A stretch of 64,000 nt of DNA, from contig OZ244871.1 in NCBI GenBank assembly GCA_965221105.1, positions 2,604,001-2,668,000 on the forward strand, given 5' to 3'. Shown here in pieces: positions 55,063 through 63,306 of this stretch; within the stretch, counting starts at the first letter, position 1, and each line of letters opens with the position of its first letter. This DNA is from GM7GCV1 sp965221105 (GTDB lineage Bacteria; Pseudomonadota; Gammaproteobacteria; Pseudomonadales; GM7GCV1). The position numbers and the translations under genes were made by a program. The notes beneath the pieces are model-generated. The model saw only the letters and a list, made by a program, of their open reading frames with translations, had not been told where the DNA came from and searched no databases.

Positions 55063-55854
55063 TCACGCCAGGATGAGTTCAATAACAAACTTGCTGCCAA
55101 CATAGCCAAGCAGCAGCATGATGAAGCCGGCAATTGTCCATTTCAGGGTTCGGGTGCCACGCCAGCCAAAATGGGCATGTCCAACAAGAAGGATCGCAAA
55201 TATGACCCAGGAAAGAAGCGAGAAAAAAGTCTTATGTATCAGCTGCTGGCCAAAGAAATCCTCAACAAACAGGAACCCTGACGCTATGGATAGGGTCAGC
55301 AGGAGTTCTCCTACAACCAGCATCTCAAAGGTCAGACGGTCAATGGTTTCTATGGGGGGCATCATAGTCCCCAGCAGGCTGGCCTGTCTGTGCTTGAGTC
55401 GATAACTGGCGTAGGACATGACGATGGAGGATGCAAGCGCGATAAATATGACCCCATAGGCCAGAATGCTAGACAGTATGTGAAACGATACTCCGGGAGA
55501 CACTGTTACCAGCTTGGTTGTTGGGCTGAAGAAGCCGAGCAGAATCAACAGAAGTGCCAGCGGCTGCACCACAAACAGGAGAATATGTATGGGCGTGCGC
55601 AGACTGCTCAGTGTGATGATCAGGCCCGTTGCCGCAAAGATCAGAGAACCGGTCGTAAACAGACTTAGATCTACCAGATCGCCCCGAAAAATCAGCAGAA
55701 GGGCACTGGTCAGGTGAAGGCTGCCTGCCGTGAAACTGATGACCGCCAACAGGGTTCTGTTCACGGGCGTGCGCTTGAATATGCCCCGCCAGAGCATACT
55801 GAGCGACAACAGGTAGAGTGCTGTGGCTGAAACAGCAAAGAGTCCGATAGTCAT
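55063..55854 (-). CDS. ypjD: CcsA-like inner membrane protein (YpjD)
   Basis: The product has about 263 residues with eight predicted membrane helices (for example ATALYLLSLSMLW, FMLLLGYVGSKFVIEL). It resembles YpjD, a cytochrome c assembly-related membrane protein commonly divergent to ffh. The conserved His in SFHILSSILAYG and LIHKTFFSLLSW are the usual heme-contact positions. ATG 55854 was chosen; ATG 55872 is also possible. Directly upstream an IS256-type fragment begins, so the native promoter region has been replaced. Confidence 0.85.
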   Translation of the reverse strand: MTIGLFAVSATALYLLSLSMLWRGIFKRTPVNRTLLAVISFTAGSLHLTSALLLIFRGDLVDLSLFTTGSLIFAATGLIITLSSLRTPIHILLFVVQPLALLLILLGFFSPTTKLVTVSPGVSFHILSSILAYGVIFIALASSIVMSYASYRLKHRQASLLGTMMPPIETIDRLTFEMLVVGELLLTLSIASGFLFVEDFFGQQLIHKTFFSLLSWVIFAILLVGHAHFGWRGTRTLKWTIAGFIMLLLGYVGSKFVIELILA

Positions 55855-55874
55855 GTCCGCAAAGTGTGTCATAC

Positions 55875-56015
55875 AACGGCCAGTTCGCAAAGGGAGTCGT
55901 GTGCGCTGGGTATCAACCCGAGCGGGAGATAGAGACCAGCCTTGGACCGGTGAGGGTCAAGGCTCCCAAGGTGCGCTCAGGGAATGGAGAGACGGTCACT
56001 GACCGGCAGGTGTTG
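55875..56015 (+). pseudogene. IS256-type transposase fragment
   Basis: The reading frame contains AGYQPEREIETSLGPVRVKA and PKVRSGNGETVT, which match the segment of IS256-like transposases before the catalytic core (GxxxREI.T..G...V.VPRVR). Only about 45 codons are left. It lies directly upstream of ypjD on the opposite strand. Confidence 0.65.
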
Positions 56016-56103
56016 TGGAGTAGTGTGCTGTTGTGTGTGTTTTGTTAGTGCTATGTTAGTCTATAATTCCCGCAGCGTGCTCTGTCTGTGATATGCTGGC
56101 TTG

Positions 56104-56373
56104 ATGACTGAGCATGAGCTTTCGGAGCGGATCGCCCGACTGGAGGAACGTATGAAGACCATGCAGGCCGAGTATAAGACGGACATTGCGCGGTTGGCCG
56201 AAGACATGGCCAGGCGTGACACCGAATTGGCCAGGCGTGACACCGAATTGGCCAAAAACGCGCAGGACAACCAGCGATGGACTGTCGGCTTTGGCATTGC
56301 GCAGATCGTGTTGACGCTCTCGGTGCTGGGCGCAGGCTTCGCGTTCCTCGGTATCCTGATCAGCTCCCCGTAG
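56104..56373 (+). CDS. Small coiled-coil membrane protein, family copy A
   Basis: The protein has 89 residues: a conserved head MTEHELSERIARLEERMKTM, a coiled coil with a duplicated RRDTELA unit, and a C-terminal membrane helix (FGIAQIVLTLSVLGAGFAFL). No family was recognised. Three further related copies lie within 4 kb on either strand (56911, 59458, 59662). The ribosome binding site is weak. The same upstream sequence (CAGCGTGCTCTGTCTGTG) precedes copies A and B. Confidence 0.7.
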   Translation: MTEHELSERIARLEERMKTMQAEYKTDIARLAEDMARRDTELARRDTELAKNAQDNQRWTVGFGIAQIVLTLSVLGAGFAFLGILISSP

Positions 56374-56377
56374 ACCA

Positions 56378-56880
56378 CCCAAAAATAGGGGGGGATTATA
56401 TACGTGTTGCCACAAGCTACTATATCTATGCGGCTTGGCGAATACCCCCGCTGATCGTTCCAACATCAGGCCGCATACCGGGTAATTTCCCGCCCGACGA
56501 GCCAAGCTCTCCGATGTTGAGTGCAGCATTCAAATCCCTGTCGAGACTCATACCGCACTCCGAACAGGCTTGAGCCCGCATCGCTCACCAACTCGATGGG
56601 GCCCATCGAACGGACAGGGTGGGGGACGTTTGGTACCTTGTTGGAGAGCAGCCGTTGTTATAAACGGTCGGATGTGCGCCGATATTGAGGCGTTGTGGCA
56701 CTTCGCCGGGCCGGATACGGGCATGTGGCACGGTGGTGGCAGCTGCGGGTTGTCTTGAGGGTGCGTATAATCCGCATCGGTGTGGTCGCTCCAACTAGCG
56801 TTTGGGGTAGCTGTTGCACGCAGCTATTCATGCGCCTGAACACCTCTTATCATCTGTGGCAACAGGTATATAATCCTCGC
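56378..56880 (-). mobile_element. Miniature derivative of the TnpB element
   Basis: Read on the minus strand, the left end (56880 downward) matches the start of the element at 33609, including GAATAGCTGC, CAGCTACCCCAAACGCTAGT and the tnpB start region; the right part (56560-56378) matches the last 50 codons of tnpB and the right end (TATATAATCCCC). The middle is deleted, so the total is about 500 bases. It is non-autonomous but keeps the region that supplies the guide RNA scaffold in TnpB systems. Confidence 0.8.
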
Positions 56881-56910
56881 AGCGTGCTCTGTCTGTGCTA
56901 TGCTGGACTC

Positions 56911-57147
56911 ATGACTGAGCATGAGCTCTCGGAGCGGATCGCCCGACTGGAGGAACGTATGAAGACCACCCAGGCCGAGTATAAGACGGACATGGAGCGG
57001 ATCTCCAGCGACCTGAGGGTATCTAACGAACGGCTGAGGGTATCCAACGAACGGCTGTCGAAGGAACTGGCGCAGCGCGACCGGGCCATGCTGCTCGCCA
57101 TCCTCGGCATGATCGCGTTGGCCGTGGCCATCCTGAAATTCGCCTGA
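56911..57147 (+). CDS. Small coiled-coil membrane protein, family copy B
   Basis: The protein has 78 residues: the same head MTEHELSERIARLEERMKTT, a coiled coil with duplicated RVSNERL, and a C-terminal membrane helix (AMLLAILGMIALAVAILKF). The middle and C-terminal parts differ from copy A. The miniature TnpB element lies between copies A and B. The gene ends 117 bases before ffh. Confidence 0.7.
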   Translation: MTEHELSERIARLEERMKTTQAEYKTDMERISSDLRVSNERLRVSNERLSKELAQRDRAMLLAILGMIALAVAILKFA

Positions 57148-57263
57148 GCACCACCAAAAATAAATAGCACCCGCAGAGCGAGCCGCAGTGCGTCAGGTAG
57201 CCTCTATGCTATGCTCCGTTCCCTCCGCACGACCCTTCCAGCACTGGGAAACACACCAGGACC

Positions 57264-58769
57264 ATGTTCGATAATCTTCAGGATCGCCTCAGTCACACTC
57301 TCAAAAGAGTCGCTGGTAATGCGCGTCTGACAGAGGACAACATTAAGTCTACGCTGCGTGACGTTCGCATCGCATTGCTGGAGGCAGATGTCGCGCTGTC
57401 GGTTGTCACATCTTTCGTCGAAGGAGTTCGGGAAAAAGCGCTTGGGGCCGATGTCTCCCTGCGTCTGAATCCCAGACAGCAGTTTCTTAAGATTGTGGAG
57501 AGCGAACTGATATCCCTGATGGGAGATCAGACTGCGCCACTGAACCTCGCACACCAGCCGCCCGTAATGATTCTGCTGGCGGGTCTGCAGGGTGCTGGCA
57601 AGACTGCAACTGCCATCAAGCTGGCGCGCTATCTGGTGGAGCGGGACAACAGGAAGCCCCTGCTGGTCAGTGCCGACGTCTATCGCCCCGCGGCTATTGA
57701 GCAACTGAGAGTACTTGCCGAGGAAGCGGACATCAGTGTGTACCCCAGCAGCCAGACCCAGAAGCCTGTCACTATTGTGGAGGACGCGCTTGCCCAGGCG
57801 CGTCGGCAGTTCGCTGATGTTCTGATAGTGGATACGGCCGGACGCCTGGCTGTAGATGATGAAATGATGGCGGAGATTGGCGAACTGCAGAGCCGCTTCA
57901 GCCCTCATGAAACCCTCTTTGTCATTGATGCCATGACTGGCCAGGATGCGGTCAATACCGCCAGGACCTTTGATGAGGTGCTCAACCTTACCGGCGTCGT
58001 TCTCACCAAGGTAGATGGTGATGCGCGTGGCGGTGCCGCACTCTCGGTGCGGCATGTGACCGGCAAACCGATCAAGTTCATGGGCGTCGGTGAAAAAATC
58101 GATGCACTGGAGCCATTTCACCCGGAGAGGATTGCATCCCGTATTCTTGGAATGGGCGACATGATGTCGCTTATCGAGGACATTGAGCTCAAAGTTGACA
58201 AGAAAAAGGCTGAGAGGCTGGCCAGAAAAATGTCTACGAGCAAGGGGCGTGGATTTGATCTTGAGGACATGCTAGACCAGTTTCTGCAGGTGCGTACTGT
58301 GGGTGGCATGGGTGCCATCATGAAGCTGATGCCGGGAATGTCCGGGATGAGCCAGATGATGGAACAGAAGGGCACCCAGAATCAGTTCGGGCGGATGGAA
58401 GCGATCATCAATTCCATGACTCCACAGGAAAGGCGCAATCCCGATATTCTTAACGGTTCACGTAAACGCCGCATTACCAAGGGTTCGGGAACCAACCTCC
58501 AGGATATGGCTCGTTTGCTGAAGCAGTTCAAGCAGATGCAGAAGATGATGAAGAAAATGGGCAGCAAAAAGGGTATGGGCAAGATGATGCAGGCTCTGGG
58601 TGGATCGGCTGCGGGCACAGGACCCATGTCACAGGGGCTGCCAATGGATGCCGGGTTGCCTGGCACTCTGGGACAGATGGATTCTTCAGGCTTTCCGGGC
58701 CTGCCCGGCGGAGCAGGGGGCATACCTCCCGAATTGTTGCAGGGCTTGGGCAAACCAAAAAGCAAGTAG
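57264..58769 (+). CDS. ffh: Signal recognition particle protein Ffh
   Basis: The 501-residue GTPase binds 4.5S RNA and signal peptides to target membrane proteins. The NG domain shows LLAGLQGAGKTATAIKLARY (P-loop), VDTAGRLAVDDE and LTKVDGDARGGAALS (G motifs). The M domain is Met rich (LMPGMSGMSQMME) with the RNA-binding SGxxxxD-type segment RRITKGSGTNLQDMARLL. The C-terminal 60 residues are Gly/Pro/Met rich and longer than in E. coli. ATG 57264 has a weak upstream site. It is intact, with mobile DNA on both sides. Confidence 0.97.
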   Translation: MFDNLQDRLSHTLKRVAGNARLTEDNIKSTLRDVRIALLEADVALSVVTSFVEGVREKALGADVSLRLNPRQQFLKIVESELISLMGDQTAPLNLAHQPPVMILLAGLQGAGKTATAIKLARYLVERDNRKPLLVSADVYRPAAIEQLRVLAEEADISVYPSSQTQKPVTIVEDALAQARRQFADVLIVDTAGRLAVDDEMMAEIGELQSRFSPHETLFVIDAMTGQDAVNTARTFDEVLNLTGVVLTKVDGDARGGAALSVRHVTGKPIKFMGVGEKIDALEPFHPERIASRILGMGDMMSLIEDIELKVDKKKAERLARKMSTSKGRGFDLEDMLDQFLQVRTVGGMGAIMKLMPGMSGMSQMMEQKGTQNQFGRMEAIINSMTPQERRNPDILNGSRKRRITKGSGTNLQDMARLLKQFKQMQKMMKKMGSKKGMGKMMQALGGSAAGTGPMSQGLPMDAGLPGTLGQMDSSGFPGLPGGAGGIPPELLQGLGKPKSK

Positions 58770-59440
58770 TTTCAAGGGGTTTGGTGTTCCTCCAGGTACA
58801 GTGGGTTCTGACTGTGCCAATCGCCTGCAGGCCCCGCAATAAAAGGCTTGTGTGCCCGAGGCATGCGCGCTGCTCCTCAGTCATTTATGTACGGGTTCAG
58901 ACAACCTGAGTATGTCCTCTTCTCGCATTCAGGTATTTGAAATTATGTCGACAGAAGAAGCAACTGTACCCACAATGAAGGCACTATGGGCCGATTGTGG
59001 CATGTTCTGTATCTCACCGCTTCCAGTCCGAAGTGCACTGCTGTGTATCGCCAGTGAGCCTGCCTGATGGAAGGCAGGTTGTGGAAGCCAGATGGTGGCG
59101 ACGCTGATTTTTTCTCGGCCTATAGCTGAAAAGTTGGTTTTTGATTAGGTTTATTCTGATGCACTCTACGCCGCACTGGGCACTTCGGTATCCAGCACTG
59201 TGCCGTGCTGATCAGGTTGCACTCATCGCTCTAAAGTGAGTTCGTAACAGGAGAGCCAGCCTCTGGAGGCACCACCCCTATCAAGGTTGATATAAATCGG
59301 CGTAATCACGGGTTCTCTGTGAGGGGTGTGCCCACAGATCGGTACCCTGCTGCCAAGCTCAACCACTGGCTGCTATGTATGTGTGTCAAATAGAAATACA
59401 AGATGGCTGAGCGCTGCTGCTAGAATCCGCAGCGCAGTGC
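58770..59440. other. Region behind ffh, nothing recognised
   Basis: About 670 bases give no convincing gene. Short frames on the + strand do not resemble proteins. Part of it may be decayed mobile DNA, as the small coiled-coil family remnant begins at 59458. Confidence 0.45.
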
Positions 59441-59457
59441 ACCATTATTTTTTGGGT

Positions 59458-59640
59458 GCTCTACGGGGAGCCGATCGTGATACTGAGGAACGCGAAGCCC
59501 GCACCCAGCATCGAGAGCGTCACCACGATCTGCGCAATGCCAAAGCCGACAGTCCACCGCTGGTTGTCCTGCTCGCGCTTCGCCATAGCTTCGGCCAGCC
59601 GCGCAATGTCTGTCTTATACTCGGCCTGGTTGGTCTTCAT
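59458..59640 (-). pseudogene. Small coiled-coil membrane protein, family copy D (5' end missing)
   Basis: On the minus strand the frame reads MKTNQAEYKTDIARLAEAMA, KREQDNQRWTVGFGIAQIVV, ending TLSMLGAGFAFLSITIGSP. It is closely similar to the C-terminal two-thirds of copy A. The conserved head (MTEHELSE) is not present, as the sequence before 59640 is different. It shares with copy A the sequence after the stop (CACCCAAAAA). Confidence 0.8.
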
Positions 59641-59661
59641 GCGTTCCTCTTCTTGGTCAGG

Positions 59662-59937
59662 CTAGACGGCGGAAAGCGTTGGAAAGCGGATCAAAAACCC
59701 CGGAACACCGATAATCAGCACCACGCCAGCCACTGCCATACCGACCATCCATTGGATGTTTGCCTTGTCGCGCTTGGCCATTTCGATATCGCGCTGCACC
59801 AGTTCCTTCGACAGCCTTTCGTATACGGTTCTCTGGTCGCTGGCGATGCGTTCCATGTCGGTCTGGTGCTCTGCTTGCATCGTCTCCATACGTTCCTCCA
59901 GTCGGGCGATCCGCTCCGAAAGTTCATGCTCATCCAT
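59662..59937 (-). CDS. Small coiled-coil membrane protein, family copy C
   Basis: The protein has 91 residues from ATG 59935-59937: head MDEHELSERIARLEERMETM, a coiled coil (LSKELVQRDIEMAKRDKAN) and a membrane helix (WMVGMAVAGVVLIIGVPGFL). It is the closest relative of A and B on the opposite strand. It lies directly next to a hipA fragment, whose start is cut at its 5' side. The family function is unknown. Confidence 0.7.
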   Translation of the reverse strand: MDEHELSERIARLEERMETMQAEHQTDMERIASDQRTVYERLSKELVQRDIEMAKRDKANIQWMVGMAVAGVVLIIGVPGFLIRFPTLSAV

Positions 59938-59974
59938 CAGGCCAGTAAAGCACAATAGCACAGCGGGCGATCAT

Positions 59975-60313
59975 CATCAGACCCACAATCGTGACGATCA
60001 TATGAAGAACCACGTTTTTCTGATGGATTACAGCGGAACATGGCGCCTGTGGCCAGCATACGACTTGAGTTTTTCCGCAGGCCCCGGTGGCGAGCATCAT
60101 CTGAGTGTCAACGGCAATGGTCGAAATCCAACCCGCCAGGATCTGATTGCCATGGGAAAAAGCAACAGAATCAGGGAGCGGCACATGCGTGAAATCATCG
60201 AGCAAGTTCGCTATGCAGCTCATCAATGGTCTTTCTATGCCGAGGCAAGCGGAGTTTCTGAATTTCGAATCAGGGAAATAACACACAGATTGACTTCTGT
60301 CGACGTCAAATGA
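59975..60313 (+). pseudogene. HipA C-terminal fragment
   Basis: The frame contains THNRDDHMKNHVFLMDYSG, the HipA catalytic motif (RDDHxKN), followed by WRLWPAYDLSFSAGPGGEHH and LSVNGNGRNPTRQDLIAMG, the activation and C-terminal region. The first two-thirds of HipA are missing, because the sequence before 59960 belongs to coiled-coil copy C. The intact hipA at 50096 is a different group. No antitoxin is nearby. Confidence 0.85.
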
Positions 60314-60878
60314 GGGGCGCACTTCCTCTGTGTGAATACCGGCTCCTGTTGCGTGCCTGCTTTAGGGCAGATTCGGTGAAGCAGGGTGACGGACGCCCAT
60401 CAGGATGAATTGCCAAAGCGAGGGTGTGCAGAAAGTGGGAGCCGCTGTTGGGCGGGCAGAATCTGATGATCTGCAGAATTGTGGTCGATTTCGCGACCCA
60501 TGCATGCGCACGGCTGGACAACGATTTCGGCTTCAAGCGATGAATACACCCGCACCCGAAGTTTCCGAGCGGCCCAACGTATCAACTGGGCCTCCACATG
60601 AAGAGATCCAGCCTGTCTGGTGCCCCAGCACACTCCTTTTCACTGGAGCCGAATCCAGGAGTCTGTTCAAATATGCTAACCGTTATCCGATCAATGGCGT
60701 CGGGCGTGGCGAAAAATGCGACAGCACAGGTGCCTCTGCCCGAATCGGGCTTTTAAACGGGGTCTGATTTCCGTAGAATACGCGCCTTTTTACGGCCATG
60801 GTGGCCGGAATCCTGACTTGGTGTGGTCTGCCCCAGGCCGCTGATGTACTCGGGATCATGACAGAAACAGGTAGCTCT
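60314..60878. other. Region upstream of rpsP with candidate promoter
   Basis: No gene recognised in most of it. A minus-strand frame near 60400-60633 (SLHVEAQLIRWAARKLRVRV) reads like protein but matches no family I know. TAGAAT at 60774-60779 is a possible -10 element for the rpsP operon; a clear -35 was not found. Confidence 0.4.
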
Positions 60879-61133
60879 ATGGTAACCATACGCCTTGCCC
60901 GAGGTGGCGCAAAGAAGCGCCCCTTCTATCACCTGACCGTGACTGACAGCCGCAATTCCCGTGACGGCCGCTACATTGAGCGCGTAGGGTTCTTTAATCC
61001 GGTAGCCCGAGGCACTCAGGAACGCCTCAGGGTTGATCTGGACCGCATCAGCCACTGGGTTGATGAAGGTGCCCAGCTTTCGGACCGCGTCGCCTCCCTG
61101 GTTGCAGAAGCCAAGGAAACTGCGACCCAGTAG
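60879..61133 (+). CDS. rpsP: 30S ribosomal protein S16
   Basis: The 84-residue protein starts MVTIRLARGGAKKRPFYHLT, contains VTDSRNSRDGRYIERVGFFN and is normal S16 length. It assembles in the 30S subunit and is first in the rpsP-rimM-trmD-rplS operon. The start at 60879 is preferred to the longer frame from 60798 as it matches the family N-terminus. Confidence 0.97.
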   Translation: MVTIRLARGGAKKRPFYHLTVTDSRNSRDGRYIERVGFFNPVARGTQERLRVDLDRISHWVDEGAQLSDRVASLVAEAKETATQ

Positions 61134-61144
61134 GCCAGTAGGTA

Positions 61145-61714
61145 GTGCCGGTGACAGTGAGGTGGCCTGAGAAGGTGCCTGGTGCGTCACCCTCTGAAGC
61201 GGACGCCGAGATGATCCAGCTGGGGGTCATATCGGGCGTGCACGGGGTCAATGGTTGGATAAAGGTATTTTCGGATACTCAGCCGCGAGAAAGCATATTT
61301 CGCTACACTCCCTGGATACTTCAGGGTCTTGATGGCGCGCCCGGCGTCGAGGTGCTTCACTGGCGCGCACAGGACAAGACACTGGTAGCCAAGCTCAAGG
61401 GCTGGGACACCAGAGAAGAGGCACGAGCCCTTTTGGGCCAGCCCATAAGCTTGAAGGTGGTGGACCTGCCGGCGCTTGGAGAGAATGAGTTCTACTGGCA
61501 TCAGCTTATAGGTATGCAGGTTGTCAGTGAATATTCGGATTCGCCGGTCGTTTTGGGGCAGGTAACGGAACTGATGGAAACCGGATCCAATGATGTGCTG
61601 ATTGTGCGGTCTGATGAGAGCTCGCATCTGGTACCCTGGGTGCTTGGTGAATTCGTTGTGGGTGTTGACGCTGCCCAGGGTGTGATCAGGGTGCACTGGG
61701 ACCCCGAGTTTTAG
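61145..61714 (+). CDS. rimM: Ribosome maturation factor RimM
   Basis: The product binds S19 and helps 16S rRNA processing. The frame runs from GTG 61145; an ATG at 61211 (MIQLGVISGVHGVNGWIKV) is also possible and agrees better with most RimM proteins, which begin near this point. The PRC-barrel part contains NEFYWHQLIGMQVVSE and the end LVPWVLGEFVVGVDAAQGVI. It lies 11 bases behind rpsP. Confidence 0.93.
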   Translation: MPVTVRWPEKVPGASPSEADAEMIQLGVISGVHGVNGWIKVFSDTQPRESIFRYTPWILQGLDGAPGVEVLHWRAQDKTLVAKLKGWDTREEARALLGQPISLKVVDLPALGENEFYWHQLIGMQVVSEYSDSPVVLGQVTELMETGSNDVLIVRSDESSHLVPWVLGEFVVGVDAAQGVIRVHWDPEF

Positions 61715-61776
61715 CGGTTGCACGGGGTGCTGCCGATACTGTCAGATTTGGCACCCCAGGTGCCTGGAGAAAGCCC

Positions 61777-62487
61777 ATGCAGGTTGCTGTCATTACGCTT
61801 TTTCCGGAAATGCTTGAAGCTGTATCCCGATATGGGGTCACGGGACGGGCTGTAGAGTCCGGTCGTCTGGAGCTAAAATGCATCAACCCGCGGGACTATG
61901 CATGCGACAAGCACCAAACGGTCGACGATCGGCCCTATGGTGGCGGTCCCGGAATGGTCATGCTGTGTCAGCCACTTTCTGATGCAGTGCAGGCCGCCAG
62001 AGACTGGATGCAGGATCAGCCATACAGGGTTGTGTACCTGTCTCCCCAGGGGAAGCAGTTCAGTTACCGGCACACCGGACAGGCTGCAAAGCACAATCTG
62101 ATCCTGATTGCCGGGCGCTATGAAGGAGTTGATGAGCGCTTTATCGAAATGGAAGTCGACGAGGAATGGAGCATCGGTGACTACGTGCTCAGCGGCGGGG
62201 AACTGCCCGCCATGGTTGTGATAGACGCACTGACCCGCAGGCTGCCAGGCGTGCTGGGTCACGAAGACTCGGCAGATCAGGATTCCTTTGTTGAAGGGGT
62301 TCTCGATTGCCCGCACTACACTCGACCTCCGGAGTATCGCGGGCGCAAGGTGCCAGAGGTTCTCATGAGCGGAGATCATAAAAAAATTGCGGCATGGCGC
62401 AGGGATCAGGCTCTGCAACGAACCAGGAGACGCCGCCCCGAATTGTTGACCGGGAATGGTCAGAGTAATGAATCAGACGCACATTGA
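61777..62487 (+). CDS. trmD: tRNA (guanine-37-N1) methyltransferase TrmD
   Basis: The 236-residue SPOUT enzyme methylates G37 of tRNAs with CAG/CCG-type anticodons. The trefoil-knot signature GDYVLSGGELPAMVVIDAL is present with the preceding SPQGKQFSYRHTGQ, and the start MQVAVITLFPEMLEAVSRYG is typical. GGAGAAAG precedes the ATG. It overlaps the rplS leader frame but the rplS start lies beyond its stop. Confidence 0.97.
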   Translation: MQVAVITLFPEMLEAVSRYGVTGRAVESGRLELKCINPRDYACDKHQTVDDRPYGGGPGMVMLCQPLSDAVQAARDWMQDQPYRVVYLSPQGKQFSYRHTGQAAKHNLILIAGRYEGVDERFIEMEVDEEWSIGDYVLSGGELPAMVVIDALTRRLPGVLGHEDSADQDSFVEGVLDCPHYTRPPEYRGRKVPEVLMSGDHKKIAAWRRDQALQRTRRRRPELLTGNGQSNESDAH

Positions 62488-62518
62488 GGCGTCGCAGGCA
62501 TATATGGAGACTGTTGTG

Positions 62519-62875
62519 ATGAGTGGACGTACTTCAATCATTCAAGAGCTTGAAAAAGAGCAAACGGGCAAGGAAATCCCGGATTTTGGGCCCGGTGACA
62601 CCGTGGTTGTGCAGGTTCGAGTCACGGAGGGAAACAGGGAGCGTCTGCAGGCATTTGAAGGCATTGTACTTGCCAGGCGCAACCGTCAGGCGGGTTCTTC
62701 CTTTACCGTGCGCAAAATATCTCACGGTATAGGCGTGGAGCGGACATTTCAGACGTTCAGCCCGCTGGTTGAGCGGATCGACGTCAAGCGTCGCGGTGAC
62801 GTGCGACAGGCCAAGCTCTACTATCTTCGTGAGCTGTCCGGCAAGGCTGCCCGAATCAAGGAAAAGCTCAGCTAG
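62519..62875 (+). CDS. rplS: 50S ribosomal protein L19
   Basis: The product of 118 residues from ATG 62519 begins MSGRTSIIQELEKEQTGKEI, then PDFGPGDTVVVQVRVTEGNR and FEGIVLARRNRQAGSSFTVR, all typical of L19. It ends KIKEKLS-like (RIKEKLS). It sits at the subunit interface of the ribosome. A longer frame from 62456 exists but has no family support. Confidence 0.97.
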   Translation: MSGRTSIIQELEKEQTGKEIPDFGPGDTVVVQVRVTEGNRERLQAFEGIVLARRNRQAGSSFTVRKISHGIGVERTFQTFSPLVERIDVKRRGDVRQAKLYYLRELSGKAARIKEKLS

Positions 62876-63160
62876 GACTGGCACAACACCGAACCATCAA
62901 ATCGATGTTTTGGGCAGCACGAGGGGAATTGGATACCAGCGCGGAGCAACTGATCGCAGATAGGAGAGGGATGCACATCAGTAGTGCCGATACTGACAGG
63001 TTTCTGGCCGAGCTCCGTGATCGAATTGAAACCTTGATGGGCAGGCGCGTCCCACAGCAGCCCCGTGAGCCAGATCGGCATCGTCATGGCCTGGCAGCGT
63101 ACCTGACATCGTGCCAGCTGGTGCTATCCGGGACATACAAGAGCAACAATTGGGAACCTA
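62876..63160. other. Region behind rplS
   Basis: A short + strand frame (from 62905) reads TDRFLAELRDRIETLMGRRV, protein-like but not recognised. No terminator with T run was seen directly behind rplS. Confidence 0.35.
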
Positions 63161-63306
63161 ATGACCTGCAACTACGAGGCGATCCGGACAATAAACAGGG
63201 GACTGTACGGAACGGATATTGGCCGTTACGGACGAGCGCTCCTCGCCGACCGGTACGATGACCGGACACATGTCATCTACGAACTCCTGCAGAACGCACG
63301 CTGAAA
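63161..63306 (+). pseudogene. Sacsin/HSP90-like ATPase gene, N-terminal remnant with frameshift
   Basis: From ATG 63161 the frame reads MTCNYEAIRTINRGLYGTDI, GRYGRAL; after a two-base shift near 63240 it continues as LADRYDDRTHVIYELLQNA. This resembles the start of large ATP-binding proteins (DRYDDRTHFIYELLQNAED) with a histidine-kinase-like ATPase domain, some of which occur in defence islands. The sequence then ends. Only about 48 codons remain. Confidence 0.5.

Noticed and set aside
57204..58121. 305-codon minus-strand frame over ffh
   Set aside because: It is the complement of ffh and shows no protein family features.
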